Shown here: in pieces, positions 7,896 to 17,319 of the stretch
How positions within the stretch are numbered: the first letter of the stretch is position 1
Layout of the letters: every line of letters starts with the position of its first letter
Assembly: GCA_937896505.1 (NCBI GenBank)
Contig: CALBNP010000137.1
Location: 18,566 to 82,565 of the forward strand
DNA: 64,000 nucleotides
Source: an uncultured Bacteroidales bacterium
Lineage (GTDB): Bacteria > Bacteroidota > Bacteroidia > Bacteroidales > F082
Direction: 5' to 3'
Made by a program: the position numbers and the translations under genes
Notes under the pieces: model-generated
The model's database searches: none
Told to the model about the DNA's origin: nothing
What the model saw: the letters and a program-made list of their open reading frames with translations, nothing else

Positions 7896-9118
7896 TTTGT
7901 CGTGGTTTTAGAGTTGATTTTAGCGCGTTTTTGGCGCATCTTGATATTGCGGGCCACAACACAATGGTCGATGAGTGGCGCAAAGACATTCATGAGCAGG
8001 ATGGCCAGCATCATGCCTTCGGCGTAGGCCGGATTGATGACGCGTATCATGACGGCAAAGATGCCTATCAGCAAGCCATAAATCCATTTTCCGGTGTTGG
8101 TTTGTGGTGCAGTGACGGGGTCGGTGGCCATGAAAACGGCACCGAACATGAAACCGCCCATCAGCAAATGGTAATAGAACGGGAGTTGCATGTAAGGTGT
8201 GGCTCCGATAGCATTGAAAACCAATCCCATTCCGATGGCGCCTGCAAAAACCGACACCATGATGCGCCAGCTGGCGATGCCGGTGATGAGCAGCAGAATG
8301 GCTCCAAGCAGGATGGCGATTTTTGAGGTTTCGCCTAAACTGCCAGGAATGCCGCCCCAAAACATAGTCCATGCTGAGGGAAGGTCGGTGCTGCCATTGG
8401 CCAAAAGTCCTAAAGGAGTTGGCCCCGTTGTCGCGTCAGGCAAGTTGGCAATCCAAACCTTGTCGCCCGACATGCATGATGGATAAGCGAAAAAGAGGAA
8501 AGCACGGGCTGTGAGGGCTGGGTTGACGATGTTCATCCCCGTGCCGCCAAAGGCTTCCTTGCCGATGATGACGGCGAAGGCGGTGGCCAAGGCGACCATC
8601 CATAAAGGAATGTCGGGAGGCAACACGAGTGGAATCAACAAGCCTGTCACTAGGAATCCTTCGTTGACTTCGTGGTGGCGTATTTGTGCGAAGATGAATT
8701 CGATGGCGAGGCCGACAACGTAGGAAACAACGAATGTCGGAAGGGCTTTGGCCAAGCCGAAACCTAACATCTTCCAGAAACTGACGCTTTCGGTTGTGGC
8801 GATGAAATGCTGGTATCCGACATTCCAGATGCCGAATAGGACGGTGGGCATCAAGGCGATGACTACGAAAATCATGGTGCGCTTGAGGTCGATGGCATCG
8901 CGTATCTGGCAACCTTTCCTTGTGGTTTTGTCGGGAACGAAGAGGAAACTCTCGAAGGCTTCGAAGGTCGATTGCAGCCAACTGAATCTCCCGCCTTCCA
9001 CAAAGTTAGGCTTAATTTGGCTGACATAGCGGCGCAAGCCGCTGACGTGGTCTTTCAGCGTGCCGCCTTGTTCCTTATCGGAAGCGATGAAGAAATCGCG
9101 GAAATTCTTTTTCATCAC
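7892..9118 (-). CDS. nqrB: Na+-NQR subunit B
   Basis: 408 residues with about ten membrane helices. 'ATTGPTPLG' places the covalent FMN acceptor at Thr234, matching Thr236 of the Vibrio protein. Other family blocks are 'FLVTGLLIPLVLPPDIPLWMVALATAFAVIIGKEAFGG' around residues 155-192 and the C-terminal 'MATDPVTAPQTNTGKWIYG'. NqrB is the main membrane subunit and probably carries the sodium path and riboflavin site. Start ATG overlaps the nqrA stop by 4 bp. Confidence 0.95.
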   Translation of the reverse strand: MMKKNFRDFFIASDKEQGGTLKDHVSGLRRYVSQIKPNFVEGGRFSWLQSTFEAFESFLFVPDKTTRKGCQIRDAIDLKRTMIFVVIALMPTVLFGIWNVGYQHFIATTESVSFWKMLGFGLAKALPTFVVSYVVGLAIEFIFAQIRHHEVNEGFLVTGLLIPLVLPPDIPLWMVALATAFAVIIGKEAFGGTGMNIVNPALTARAFLFFAYPSCMSGDKVWIANLPDATTGPTPLGLLANGSTDLPSAWTMFWGGIPGSLGETSKIAILLGAILLLITGIASWRIMVSVFAGAIGMGLVFNAIGATPYMQLPFYYHLLMGGFMFGAVFMATDPVTAPQTNTGKWIYGLLIGIFAVMIRVINPAYAEGMMLAILLMNVFAPLIDHCVVARNIKMRQKRAKINSKTTTK

Positions 9119-10482
9119 TCATTCTCCTTTCTCACCAAATCCAATCCTTTGCGGATGATTTGCTGTATGTCGGTTTTTGATGTGTCGATGAACTCGCACA
9201 GTGCAAAGTCCTCTTCGTCAACTTCGTAGATGCCGAGGTTTTCCATCAGGTCGATGTCTTCGATGATGCAGGCCTTGATGAGTTGCAAAGGCAAGATGTC
9301 GAAAGGGAAGACTTTTTCGAACTCACCGGTCACTACGAATGGCCGTTCTTCGCCGTGCATGTTGGTGTCTAATTCGTAATTAGGATGCAGCATTCTCGGG
9401 ACAAAGGCGGAAGGGAAGGTGCGCGAAACGCTGAATTTCTTGAATCCTGGCCATATCCAACCGAGCATCTCTTGGCGGTTGTCGCCTTCGGGAATGACGC
9501 TCAACATGTTGTGATAGAAACCGATGAAGTCGTTTCCGCTGACAGCTTTTCCAATCAGCACATTTCCGCTGACGATGCGCTGGTGGTCGTCTTTGAGGTT
9601 GTCAGCGACCATGTTCCCGATTTGGGCACCAATCGTAGTGCGAATGTAATGTGGCTTTTGCAATCCCGTCCCGGCGACTGTATAAATGCGGCTGAAATCG
9701 AGAATACCGGTGCGGAAATAATGCCCGATGTTGATGACATCGGCTAAGGTGCAATACCAAACGATATCGCCTTTGTTGATGGGACAAATCCTGTTGATTT
9801 GTGTTCCTATATTGCCCGATGGATGTGGCCCGCTAAAAGTGTGAATGTTCACGTTCTTGGCTTTGAGCAACACCTCTGATTTTGTCTTTTCGGCATGGAT
9901 GCAAAGGTGCAATTTCTTGCCGCTCAATATGGAAAGCACTTCAAGACCTTTTTGCAGCGAGTCGGGGAAATGCTCGGCGATGAAATCCAAATCGGGAGCC
10001 AAAGGCGACGAGTCGAAGGCGGAGATGAAGAATGCCTTGGGCGTGTCGTCGGGATTGGCGATGGTGGAATAGGGACGTTGGCGAATCATGGGCCAGAGGC
10101 CGGTTTCCAACATCTTCTGAATGATGTCATCCCGCTTCATCGCGTCTGCTGAATTATTTCCTTTGGTTTCTGAGGCGCGATGAATCGCGTCTCTACATTC
10201 TATTACGACCGCTTGCAGCAGGCGTTTTTCGCCGCGGCGTATTTCTTTGACGAAGCCGTTCACAGGCGAGGTGAACGTAATGCGCTCGTCGTGCTTGTCG
10301 ATGAAAAGCGGTGTGCCGACTTCAACCGCATCGCCTTCCTGTACAAGAAGACGTGGTGTAACTCCAATGAAATCAGTTGGTTGAATGGCGCAAAACTTCG
10401 CTTCAAGGCACTCGACGACTTTCTCCGCTTGGCCTTTCAGCTTGATGTCTAATCCTTGCTTGATTTTGATGACTTGTGTCAT
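9115..10482 (-). CDS. nqrA: Na+-NQR subunit A
   Basis: 455 residues starting at the second ATG ('MTQVIKIKQGLDIKLKGQAE'), chosen because the -7 box at 10498-10505 leaves a ~9-nt leader to 10482; the first in-frame ATG is 6 codons upstream. NqrA is a peripheral subunit tied to quinone chemistry. Visible hallmarks are 'TFTSPVNGFVKEIRRGEKR' and 'LETGLWPMIRQRPYS'. Between them, at about residues 103-118, the protein reads 'CRDAIHRASETKGNN', encoded by a palindromic repeat that I recognise from intergenic DNA; homologues have a short variable loop there. First gene of the operon. Confidence 0.95.
   Translation of the reverse strand: MTQVIKIKQGLDIKLKGQAEKVVECLEAKFCAIQPTDFIGVTPRLLVQEGDAVEVGTPLFIDKHDERITFTSPVNGFVKEIRRGEKRLLQAVVIECRDAIHRASETKGNNSADAMKRDDIIQKMLETGLWPMIRQRPYSTIANPDDTPKAFFISAFDSSPLAPDLDFIAEHFPDSLQKGLEVLSILSGKKLHLCIHAEKTKSEVLLKAKNVNIHTFSGPHPSGNIGTQINRICPINKGDIVWYCTLADVINIGHYFRTGILDFSRIYTVAGTGLQKPHYIRTTIGAQIGNMVADNLKDDHQRIVSGNVLIGKAVSGNDFIGFYHNMLSVIPEGDNRQEMLGWIWPGFKKFSVSRTFPSAFVPRMLHPNYELDTNMHGEERPFVVTGEFEKVFPFDILPLQLIKACIIEDIDLMENLGIYEVDEEDFALCEFIDTSKTDIQQIIRKGLDLVRKENE
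10138..10196. repeat. palindromic interspersed repeat inside nqrA
   Basis: A 10-bp stem GAGGCGCGAT/ATCGCGTCTC (10172-10193, one G-T pair) followed by TAC, plus a partial copy ATCGCGTCT at 10139-10147. The motif family (gtagagacgcgat...atcgcgtctctac) is common between genes in other genomes; here it is read in frame in nqrA. Confidence 0.6.
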
Positions 10483-10497
10483 GGCATTTATTTGCCG

Positions 10498-10505
10498 CAA
10501 AGATA
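10498..10505 (-). promoter_or_regulatory. nqr operon promoter, -7 box
   Basis: On the minus strand TATCTTTG, then CGGC, 16 bases before the nqrA ATG at 10482. It fits TAnnTTTG; the -33 element is weak. Confidence 0.6.
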
Positions 10506-10523
10506 CGATAAAAACTAATTCAT

Positions 10524-11324
10524 TTAATTTCCGCCATAATACAATCTCGCATTGATTCTGCGGCAGAATGCAGCGTAAATCTCACCTTCCATATTGGTCA
10601 GTTGACCGAACCATGCGCTATAATTCGGGTCATCCGCAGCTTTCTCGTCCAAAACCTTTTTTGAATATTCGCCTCTCGATAACATAAGATCGGTTTGTTC
10701 TTTTGATATGCGCATCATTTCTTCCTGCGATTTGCCCATTTTAGCAATCTTCTTTTCAAGGGCTTCGCATCTTTTGTTGGCATAATCCGTCACATTTGCC
10801 GCAATCGTGTTGAACAGTTCTTGCGACTTGTTCAGCGCACCTTGCTCTTCCAATTCATTTGCCTGTTCCTCAACGGTTTTTACCTTTTCTTCAATGACTT
10901 GCCTTTGCACTTCAATTGTCTCCGTCTGTTCTTTCAACTTAATTGCTTGTTCTTCAACACTCTTCGTTTGTTCGTTGAATGACTTCGCTTTTTCTTCCAA
11001 AGCAATAGTCTGTTGTGCGATAGCTTCTCTTTGTTCGTCTAATGTTTTGCGTTGACCATTCTGGATTAAAGTCAGGGAATCCATGCGGTTGGTTACTGAA
11101 TCCAATTGTTTGGAAAGTAGTGAGTTGTTGTTTCTCAGTGCGTTGATGTTTTCGTCTTGTTTGCTGAAAGCCAATGCGACACCGAAAATGATGAGTGCTA
11201 TTAGTAGGAGAATTGAGATGAAGATGCCTTTCCTGTCAAGCAGTTTCTGTTTGATTTCCTTTGCCGACTGAAAGCGTTTTTCGGGATTGAGGCATTCTGG
11301 GATGAGATGGAAAGAATCAATCAA
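10524..11324 (-). CDS. membrane coiled-coil protein with a leftover Ser/Thr-kinase tail
   Basis: 266 residues from a TTG codon directly after an in-frame stop. Residues ~8-30 ('IPECLNPEKRFQSAKEIKQKL') match the last helices of a Hanks-type protein kinase domain (subdomain XI with its Arg). A membrane helix follows at ~35-53, then a long coiled coil (~60-180) with Gln/Glu-rich heptads, then a small C-terminal region rich in aromatic residues. The catalytic kinase lobes are absent, and the 139 bp upstream contain no coding remnant. A -7 box at 11349-11356 would give a short leader, so the fragment may still be expressed. Either a 5'-truncated kinase gene or a stable orphan sensor; truncation seems more likely. 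Confidence 0.55.
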   Translation of the reverse strand: MIDSFHLIPECLNPEKRFQSAKEIKQKLLDRKGIFISILLLIALIIFGVALAFSKQDENINALRNNNSLLSKQLDSVTNRMDSLTLIQNGQRKTLDEQREAIAQQTIALEEKAKSFNEQTKSVEEQAIKLKEQTETIEVQRQVIEEKVKTVEEQANELEEQGALNKSQELFNTIAANVTDYANKRCEALEKKIAKMGKSQEEMMRISKEQTDLMLSRGEYSKKVLDEKAADDPNYSAWFGQLTNMEGEIYAAFCRRINARLYYGGN

Positions 11325-11348
11325 TTATTATATTCGAACTCTTGCTAA

Positions 11349-11356
11349 CAAAAATA
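11349..11356 (-). promoter_or_regulatory. possible promoter of the kinase-tail gene
   Basis: Minus-strand TATTTTTG 25 bases before the TTG start at 11324; matches the TAnnTTTG box. No clear -33 TTTG. Confidence 0.45.
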
Positions 11357-11463
11357 ACAATATAGTTGTAAATCATAGATCTTGGAACGATTTTTGTAAT
11401 GAACATTTATGGCAATTCAAAAAATGAAAATAAAAGTATTATTTAAATCAAATTCAAATCATC

Positions 11464-11805
11464 ATGAAGAAATCCATTCTTTTTGGAGCTTTGGCATTCT
11501 TCGCCATCAGCGCAATGAGTGTCCAAAATGTTCAGGCTCAAGACAACACTAAGAAAAAGCCAGCCGCAACGACTACTACCGTCAAGAAACAAGACAAGCC
11601 GGCTGTAACCACAAATCAGGAAAAGAAGGAAGCAACTCCTAAGGCTTGCGAAGGCAAGAAATGTGCCGAAGGCCACAAGTGCGGTGCCAAGAAGGCAGAA
11701 CCAAAATCGTGCTGCGAAGCCGAGAAAAAGGCAAAGACTGAAAAGGCCGTGAAGCCTGAAGCAAAGAAAGCTGATGCTAAAAAGGCAGAAAATGCCGAAA
11801 AGTAA
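11464..11805 (+). CDS. small secreted Lys/Ala-rich protein with a Cys cluster
   Basis: 113 residues. Signal peptide 'MKKSILFGALAFFAISAMSVQNVQAQ' with cleavage near residue 26. The mature part is low-complexity, rich in Lys, Ala, Glu and Thr, with five cysteines and one histidine in about 23 residues (C-x4-C-x4-H-x-C then 'CC'). No enzyme fold is expected. The Cys/His cluster could bind a metal, and the Lys-rich tail could bind polyanions or cell wall; both are inference. It has its own terminator, so it is a single-gene unit. Confidence 0.7.
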   Translation: MKKSILFGALAFFAISAMSVQNVQAQDNTKKKPAATTTTVKKQDKPAVTTNQEKKEATPKACEGKKCAEGHKCGAKKAEPKSCCEAEKKAKTEKAVKPEAKKADAKKAENAEK

Positions 11806-11831
11806 GCAATCGTTTTTTTTGATTCAAACGA

Positions 11832-11872
11832 TGAAGGGGAGGATGTGAGTATCTTCCCCTTCAATGTTTTTT
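11832..11872 (+). terminator. terminator after the Lys-rich gene
   Basis: A 13-bp stem (11832-11844 with 11851-11863, one G-T pair), 6-nt loop GTGAGT, then ATGTTTTTTA. Confidence 0.8.
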
Positions 11873-11884
11873 ATCGGATAGTCT

Positions 11885-12856
11885 TTACTTCTTCCTTCCG
11901 GCAAGTTTTTCGGCATAGCTCCTTAGGTGAGCCTTCTTTTCTTCGGGCAAGTCGATGGAATCGAGGGCCGCAAAGGCCTTTTGGTCGTATTCTGCCATCA
12001 CTTCTTCGACGGCTTCCTTCACATGCAACCGGTCGTAGATGGCTTTCACTTCGGCAATCTTTTCTTCTTCGTCGTGGTCGATGTGCATTTTGAACAGGTC
12101 AGTGAGACGCTTGCGGTCGCGCTCGGTAGCCAGTTCCAGAGCTTTCAGATAAAGGTAGGTCTTCTTGTTGTCGGCTATGTCGCCGCCATGACGTTTTCCG
12201 AACACTTCCACATCGCTGTAAAGGTCGAGAATGTCGTCTTGCAGTTGGAAGCTGATGCCGAGGGCAATGCCGAAATCGTAGATGGCTTGCTGGTTTTTCG
12301 GGTTGGCACCTGCCAGCATGGCACCCATTTGCAGACTCGTGGCAAGCAGCACGGCAGTCTTGAGTCGAATCATTTCCAAATATTCGTCGATGCTGACTTT
12401 GCCTTGGGTTTCGTAGTTGAGGTCGTATTGTTGGCCTTCGCACACCTCGCGAGCCACCTTGCCGAGCATCAGGGCAGCTTCTGCGCCTTTAGGTGCTTTC
12501 AGCGCAAACTCGAAAGCCATCGCAAGCATGTTATCACCCGAAAGGATGGCGATGTCGGAATTCCATTTCTGATACACCGTAGGCAGACCGCGGCGCACGG
12601 GAGCCTTGTCCATGATGTCGTCGTGTATCAAGGTGAAGTTGTGGAAGGTTTCTAAAGCCAAGGCTGGCCAGAGGGCATCCTCTTCTTTCCCGCCAAAAAG
12701 GTCGTTTGCCAAGAGGCAGAGCATCGGACGGAGGCGTTTCCCGGGCTGCATGAGGGTATATGAAATAGGTGCGTATAACTCGGCTGGTTGCCCGTTAAGG
12801 TCGCTTTGGGCTAAAAAATCAGCGAAATGTTGTTGTAGTTGCTGTATTTTTTCCAT
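11885..12856 (-). CDS. polyprenyl diphosphate synthase (short-chain type)
   Basis: 323 residues from ATG at 12856. The first Asp-rich motif lies in 'LIHDDIMDKAPVRRGLPTVY' and the second in 'LQDDILDLYSD', the Mg-diphosphate sites of trans-isoprenyl synthases. A conserved Lys/Arg region 'QPGKRLRPMLCLLAND' binds the substrate. It makes farnesyl, geranylgeranyl or longer diphosphates for quinone or lipid-carrier synthesis; chain length cannot be called from sequence by eye. The start is supported by a -7 box (12886-12879, minus) about 22 bases upstream; a 15-codon extension would read back into that promoter. Confidence 0.9.
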   Translation of the reverse strand: MEKIQQLQQHFADFLAQSDLNGQPAELYAPISYTLMQPGKRLRPMLCLLANDLFGGKEEDALWPALALETFHNFTLIHDDIMDKAPVRRGLPTVYQKWNSDIAILSGDNMLAMAFEFALKAPKGAEAALMLGKVAREVCEGQQYDLNYETQGKVSIDEYLEMIRLKTAVLLATSLQMGAMLAGANPKNQQAIYDFGIALGISFQLQDDILDLYSDVEVFGKRHGGDIADNKKTYLYLKALELATERDRKRLTDLFKMHIDHDEEEKIAEVKAIYDRLHVKEAVEEVMAEYDQKAFAALDSIDLPEEKKAHLRSYAEKLAGRKK

Positions 12857-12878
12857 GATAAGTTCTATTTTTGCTGCA

Positions 12879-12886
12879 CAAAAGTA
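12879..12886 (-). promoter_or_regulatory. promoter of the polyprenyl synthase gene
   Basis: Minus-strand TACTTTTG, a match to TAnnTTTG, 22 bases before the ATG. Confidence 0.55.
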
Positions 12887-12960
12887 AAGAATTATTGCCA
12901 ATCTATCCTATTTGGTGCGAAATTTGTAATATTTGTATGTTTTTAATTCATTCTTTGACT

Positions 12961-14010
12961 ATGAAATATCTCAGCTTTTTTTCAGCCATTGCGCTTTGCG
13001 TTTTAACTGTTTCGTGCAATTCATACAAGAAACTCTATGAAGCACAGGAATATGACCAAGTGATACAAAACTTGTCGCCCAAGATTTGTGATGGTGACTT
13101 GAACCCCAAACACATCAACTGGGTTGCGGCATCGTATCATAAGGCCAACCAAGCCGACCACGACCGCATTCAGGAACTGAAGGCCGTGGGGCAGCCGGAT
13201 GCATGGCCCGAGATCTACCAGCGTTATTCCAGCATGGCAGGCCGTTACGAGGCTTTGTCGTGTTTGCCTGCGCAACTGAAAAAGGACATCAACTACGTTC
13301 CTCTCAATCTCAACGAGGAGATGACGATGGCCCGCAACAAGGCGGAAGCCTACTTGATGGCCAAAATCAACCAGTTGTTGGCTACACGTAACCCCGACGA
13401 TGCGGCTGAGGCGGAATCGTATATCTTGCAACTGCGCCGTACCGTTCCTTCAAATTCGCATATCATGGAATATAGGCGTGCGGCCATGCTCCGTCAGGCC
13501 GAAAAGGTGTTGGTCAGCTTCGATAACGACAAGGAGTTGCTTTTGCCGCGTGGTTTTGCTGGCGAACTGCTTGCTTTTGAGGCCAATACCTTGCCAGCTA
13601 ACATCAGCAATTTCGAGGAAAGAGGCAAGCGTTATGATGTGTGCGTTTATGTCGTGCTGAAAGATGCCGTGTGCAAACCAGACCATCTCGATAAGGTGAG
13701 TTTCAGCGAGACCAATAATGGCAAGAAGGCGCAAGTAACTGATTATACGATGAGTAAGAGTGCCACGATTTCGGGTGTGATTGAGTTTTACGACACTTCG
13801 CTGAAACGTGTACGCTTCTCATATCCTTTCGAGGTGACTTCCGACTTCAATTACCAATATACCACAATGGAAGGCGACCGCGAAGCTTGTTCGCAAGAGA
13901 CTTTGTCCAAATTGGAGAATCCGACTTTGCCTTTCCCGACTGATGAGAGCCTGTTGCTCGATGCGGCAAAAAAACTAAACGATATAGTCGCTGCTGAGTT
14001 GAGAAGGTAA
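12961..14010 (+). CDS. lipoprotein of unknown function
   Basis: 349 residues. The start at 12961 is chosen because it opens a lipoprotein signal peptide 'MKYLSFFSAIALCVLTVSC' with the lipidated Cys at position 19; the 30 codons upstream do not look coding. The rest is soluble and helical at first (repeats of 'Y..A' type around residues 20-110, TPR-like in feel), then mixed. No family recognised with certainty. Expected at the inner face of the outer membrane or on the cell surface. A REP-like repeat and a transposase gene follow directly. Confidence 0.75.
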   Translation: MKYLSFFSAIALCVLTVSCNSYKKLYEAQEYDQVIQNLSPKICDGDLNPKHINWVAASYHKANQADHDRIQELKAVGQPDAWPEIYQRYSSMAGRYEALSCLPAQLKKDINYVPLNLNEEMTMARNKAEAYLMAKINQLLATRNPDDAAEAESYILQLRRTVPSNSHIMEYRRAAMLRQAEKVLVSFDNDKELLLPRGFAGELLAFEANTLPANISNFEERGKRYDVCVYVVLKDAVCKPDHLDKVSFSETNNGKKAQVTDYTMSKSATISGVIEFYDTSLKRVRFSYPFEVTSDFNYQYTTMEGDREACSQETLSKLENPTLPFPTDESLLLDAAKKLNDIVAAELRR

Positions 14011-14014
14011 TGAA

Positions 14015-14064
14015 ACCCCGAAGGGGTGATATACTTTTGGAGGCAGGTGGTGTAAACCCCTGCC
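14015..14064. repeat. REP-like hairpins at the 3' side of the transposase
   Basis: Two hairpins. ACCCC-GAA-GGGGT spans 14015-14027. The second, 14042-14064, has stem GGCAGG/CCTGCC, a bulged T, an inner GGT/ACC stem and a GTAA loop. The second is the mirror partner of the hairpin at 14561-14583. Confidence 0.75.
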
Positions 14065-14080
14065 GACATGTCACAAAAAA

Positions 14081-14536
14081 TCAATCTTCAAACGCATAGC
14101 GTTCATCATATTCAACATGATAAGCGTCCAAGAATTGTTTGTATTCATCGACGAATGACTGCTTGTCGTGATGCGTTTTTTGGCATTTGATGTATTTCGA
14201 TACTTTTTCTAAAACCGATGCACTGACACTGAACGCACCGTATCCTTCTTGCCACATAAATTGCTCATAGTAGGCATCTAAAGTTTTTATCCATCTGCTA
14301 CTGTTAGATTTGATGGTACGTACGAAATCCGCTAAACTCATTGTCTTTGGTAAAGATGCCAAAATATGGATGTGATCGGGACGACCACCTACCTGAATCG
14401 ATACACCCTTGACATTGTGGATGATACCGCCTACATAATCGAAGATACGTCCCAAATCTTCTTCGCGCATAGTGATGCTGGTGCATTTCGTGTGAAAAAC
14501 GATGTGCATATATTGCTGTACTAATGTGCTTGCCAT
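14081..14536 (-). CDS. REP-associated tyrosine transposase (IS200-like, Y1_Tnp)
   Basis: 151 residues of the Y1 transposase fold. The HUH metal-binding motif is in 'GRPDHIHILASLP' near residue 55, and the catalytic Tyr is expected in 'VSKYIKCQKTHH' near residue 115. The opening 'QQYMHIVFHTKC' and 'FMWQEGYGAFSVS' are family blocks. Such enzymes cut and join single-stranded DNA at hairpin sites. Two hairpins with the same bulged core lie on either side in inverted orientation, so this is a RAYT-type unit or a small IS200-like element. All key residues seem intact, so it may be active. Confidence 0.9.
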   Translation of the reverse strand: MASTLVQQYMHIVFHTKCTSITMREEDLGRIFDYVGGIIHNVKGVSIQVGGRPDHIHILASLPKTMSLADFVRTIKSNSSRWIKTLDAYYEQFMWQEGYGAFSVSASVLEKVSKYIKCQKTHHDKQSFVDEYKQFLDAYHVEYDERYAFED

Positions 14537-14560
14537 GATGTTTGTTTGTTATTCGTGGAT

Positions 14561-14583
14561 GGCGAAGGTTTACACCATTCGCC
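14561..14583. repeat. REP-like hairpin at the 5' side of the transposase
   Basis: Stem GGCGAA/TTCGCC (14561-14566, 14578-14583). Read on the minus strand it has the same bulged T, GGT/ACC inner stem and GTAA loop as the copy at 14042-14064, with a different outer stem. Its edge touches the stop codon of the DUF4296 gene. Confidence 0.75.
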
Positions 14584-14942
14584 TATTGGCTGTCGTCCTT
14601 TCTAGACTCCATCTGTGCTTTCAGCAGACGGTTGGTAACCGAATCCATGATATTTTCCAAAGCCGTAAGATTTTGGGTGTAGTATTTTAGGTTAAAACTG
14701 AAAATACTATCGGTGATGCCATAATGTTCAAATAATTGGTCGTAAAAGGCAACGGAGAGTGAATCGGTGTTCATGCCTTTTGCCCTTCGGCTATTGATGT
14801 CAGCCTCGATGATTTGCACATCAGTCATGATGTCAATCATTTGGCTTTCAGAAAGAAGCCCTTCGGGCGTAGCGTTTTTTTGTCGGTCGCACGACAACAC
14901 CGACAGCATAGCTATCATACCTATGATGGCTTTCCATTTCAT
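14583..14942 (-). CDS. DUF4296 lipoprotein
   Basis: 119 residues. Lipoprotein signal 'MKWKAIIGMIAMLSVLSC' with Cys18. The body has the DUF4296 pattern: 'LLSESQMIDIMTDVQIIEADI' followed by a tail helix with 'YDQLFEHYGITDSIFSFNLKYYTQNLTALENIMDSV'. Confined to Bacteroidota and of unknown function; probably a small helical periplasm-facing lipoprotein. It lies 22 bp behind recQ and may share its transcript. The REP-like hairpin begins at its stop codon. Confidence 0.8.
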   Translation of the reverse strand: MKWKAIIGMIAMLSVLSCDRQKNATPEGLLSESQMIDIMTDVQIIEADINSRRAKGMNTDSLSVAFYDQLFEHYGITDSIFSFNLKYYTQNLTALENIMDSVTNRLLKAQMESRKDDSQ

Positions 14943-14964
14943 GATTGCTCTATTTGTTTGAATA

Positions 14965-17169
<2,205 letters not shown>

Positions 17170-17173
17170 ATAT

Positions 17174-17179
17174 CCTCCT
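17174..17179 (-). promoter_or_regulatory. Shine-Dalgarno site of recQ
   Basis: Minus-strand AGGAGG four bases before the recQ ATG. Such a site is uncommon in Bacteroidota and fixes the start. Confidence 0.6.
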
Positions 17180-17204
17180 ATTGGTATTATCCAAACTTTT
17201 GTGT

Positions 17205-17212
17205 TATTTTTG
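17205..17212 (+). promoter_or_regulatory. kdsD promoter, -7 box
   Basis: TATTTTTG with a TTGG 21 bases upstream (17181). Leaves a ~100-nt leader before 17320. Confidence 0.5.
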
Positions 17213-17270
17213 CAATCTCTATTTAAATCTTTCGTTGTTATAGCAACAATGTTGCCTTTATCATCGAAGA

Positions 17271-17278
17271 CAAAGTTA
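17271..17278 (-). promoter_or_regulatory. recQ promoter, -7 box
   Basis: Minus-strand TAACTTTG. The recQ and kdsD promoters overlap face to face, so each transcript would begin inside the other's leader region. Confidence 0.5.
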
Positions 17279-17319
17279 GGGCATTTAAATCAAACGAAGC
17301 AAGAAAAATCTGCAAAAAA

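Noticed and set aside
7275..8027. 250-codon plus-strand frame
   Set aside because: Shadow of nqrC/nqrB; no start signal or family match.
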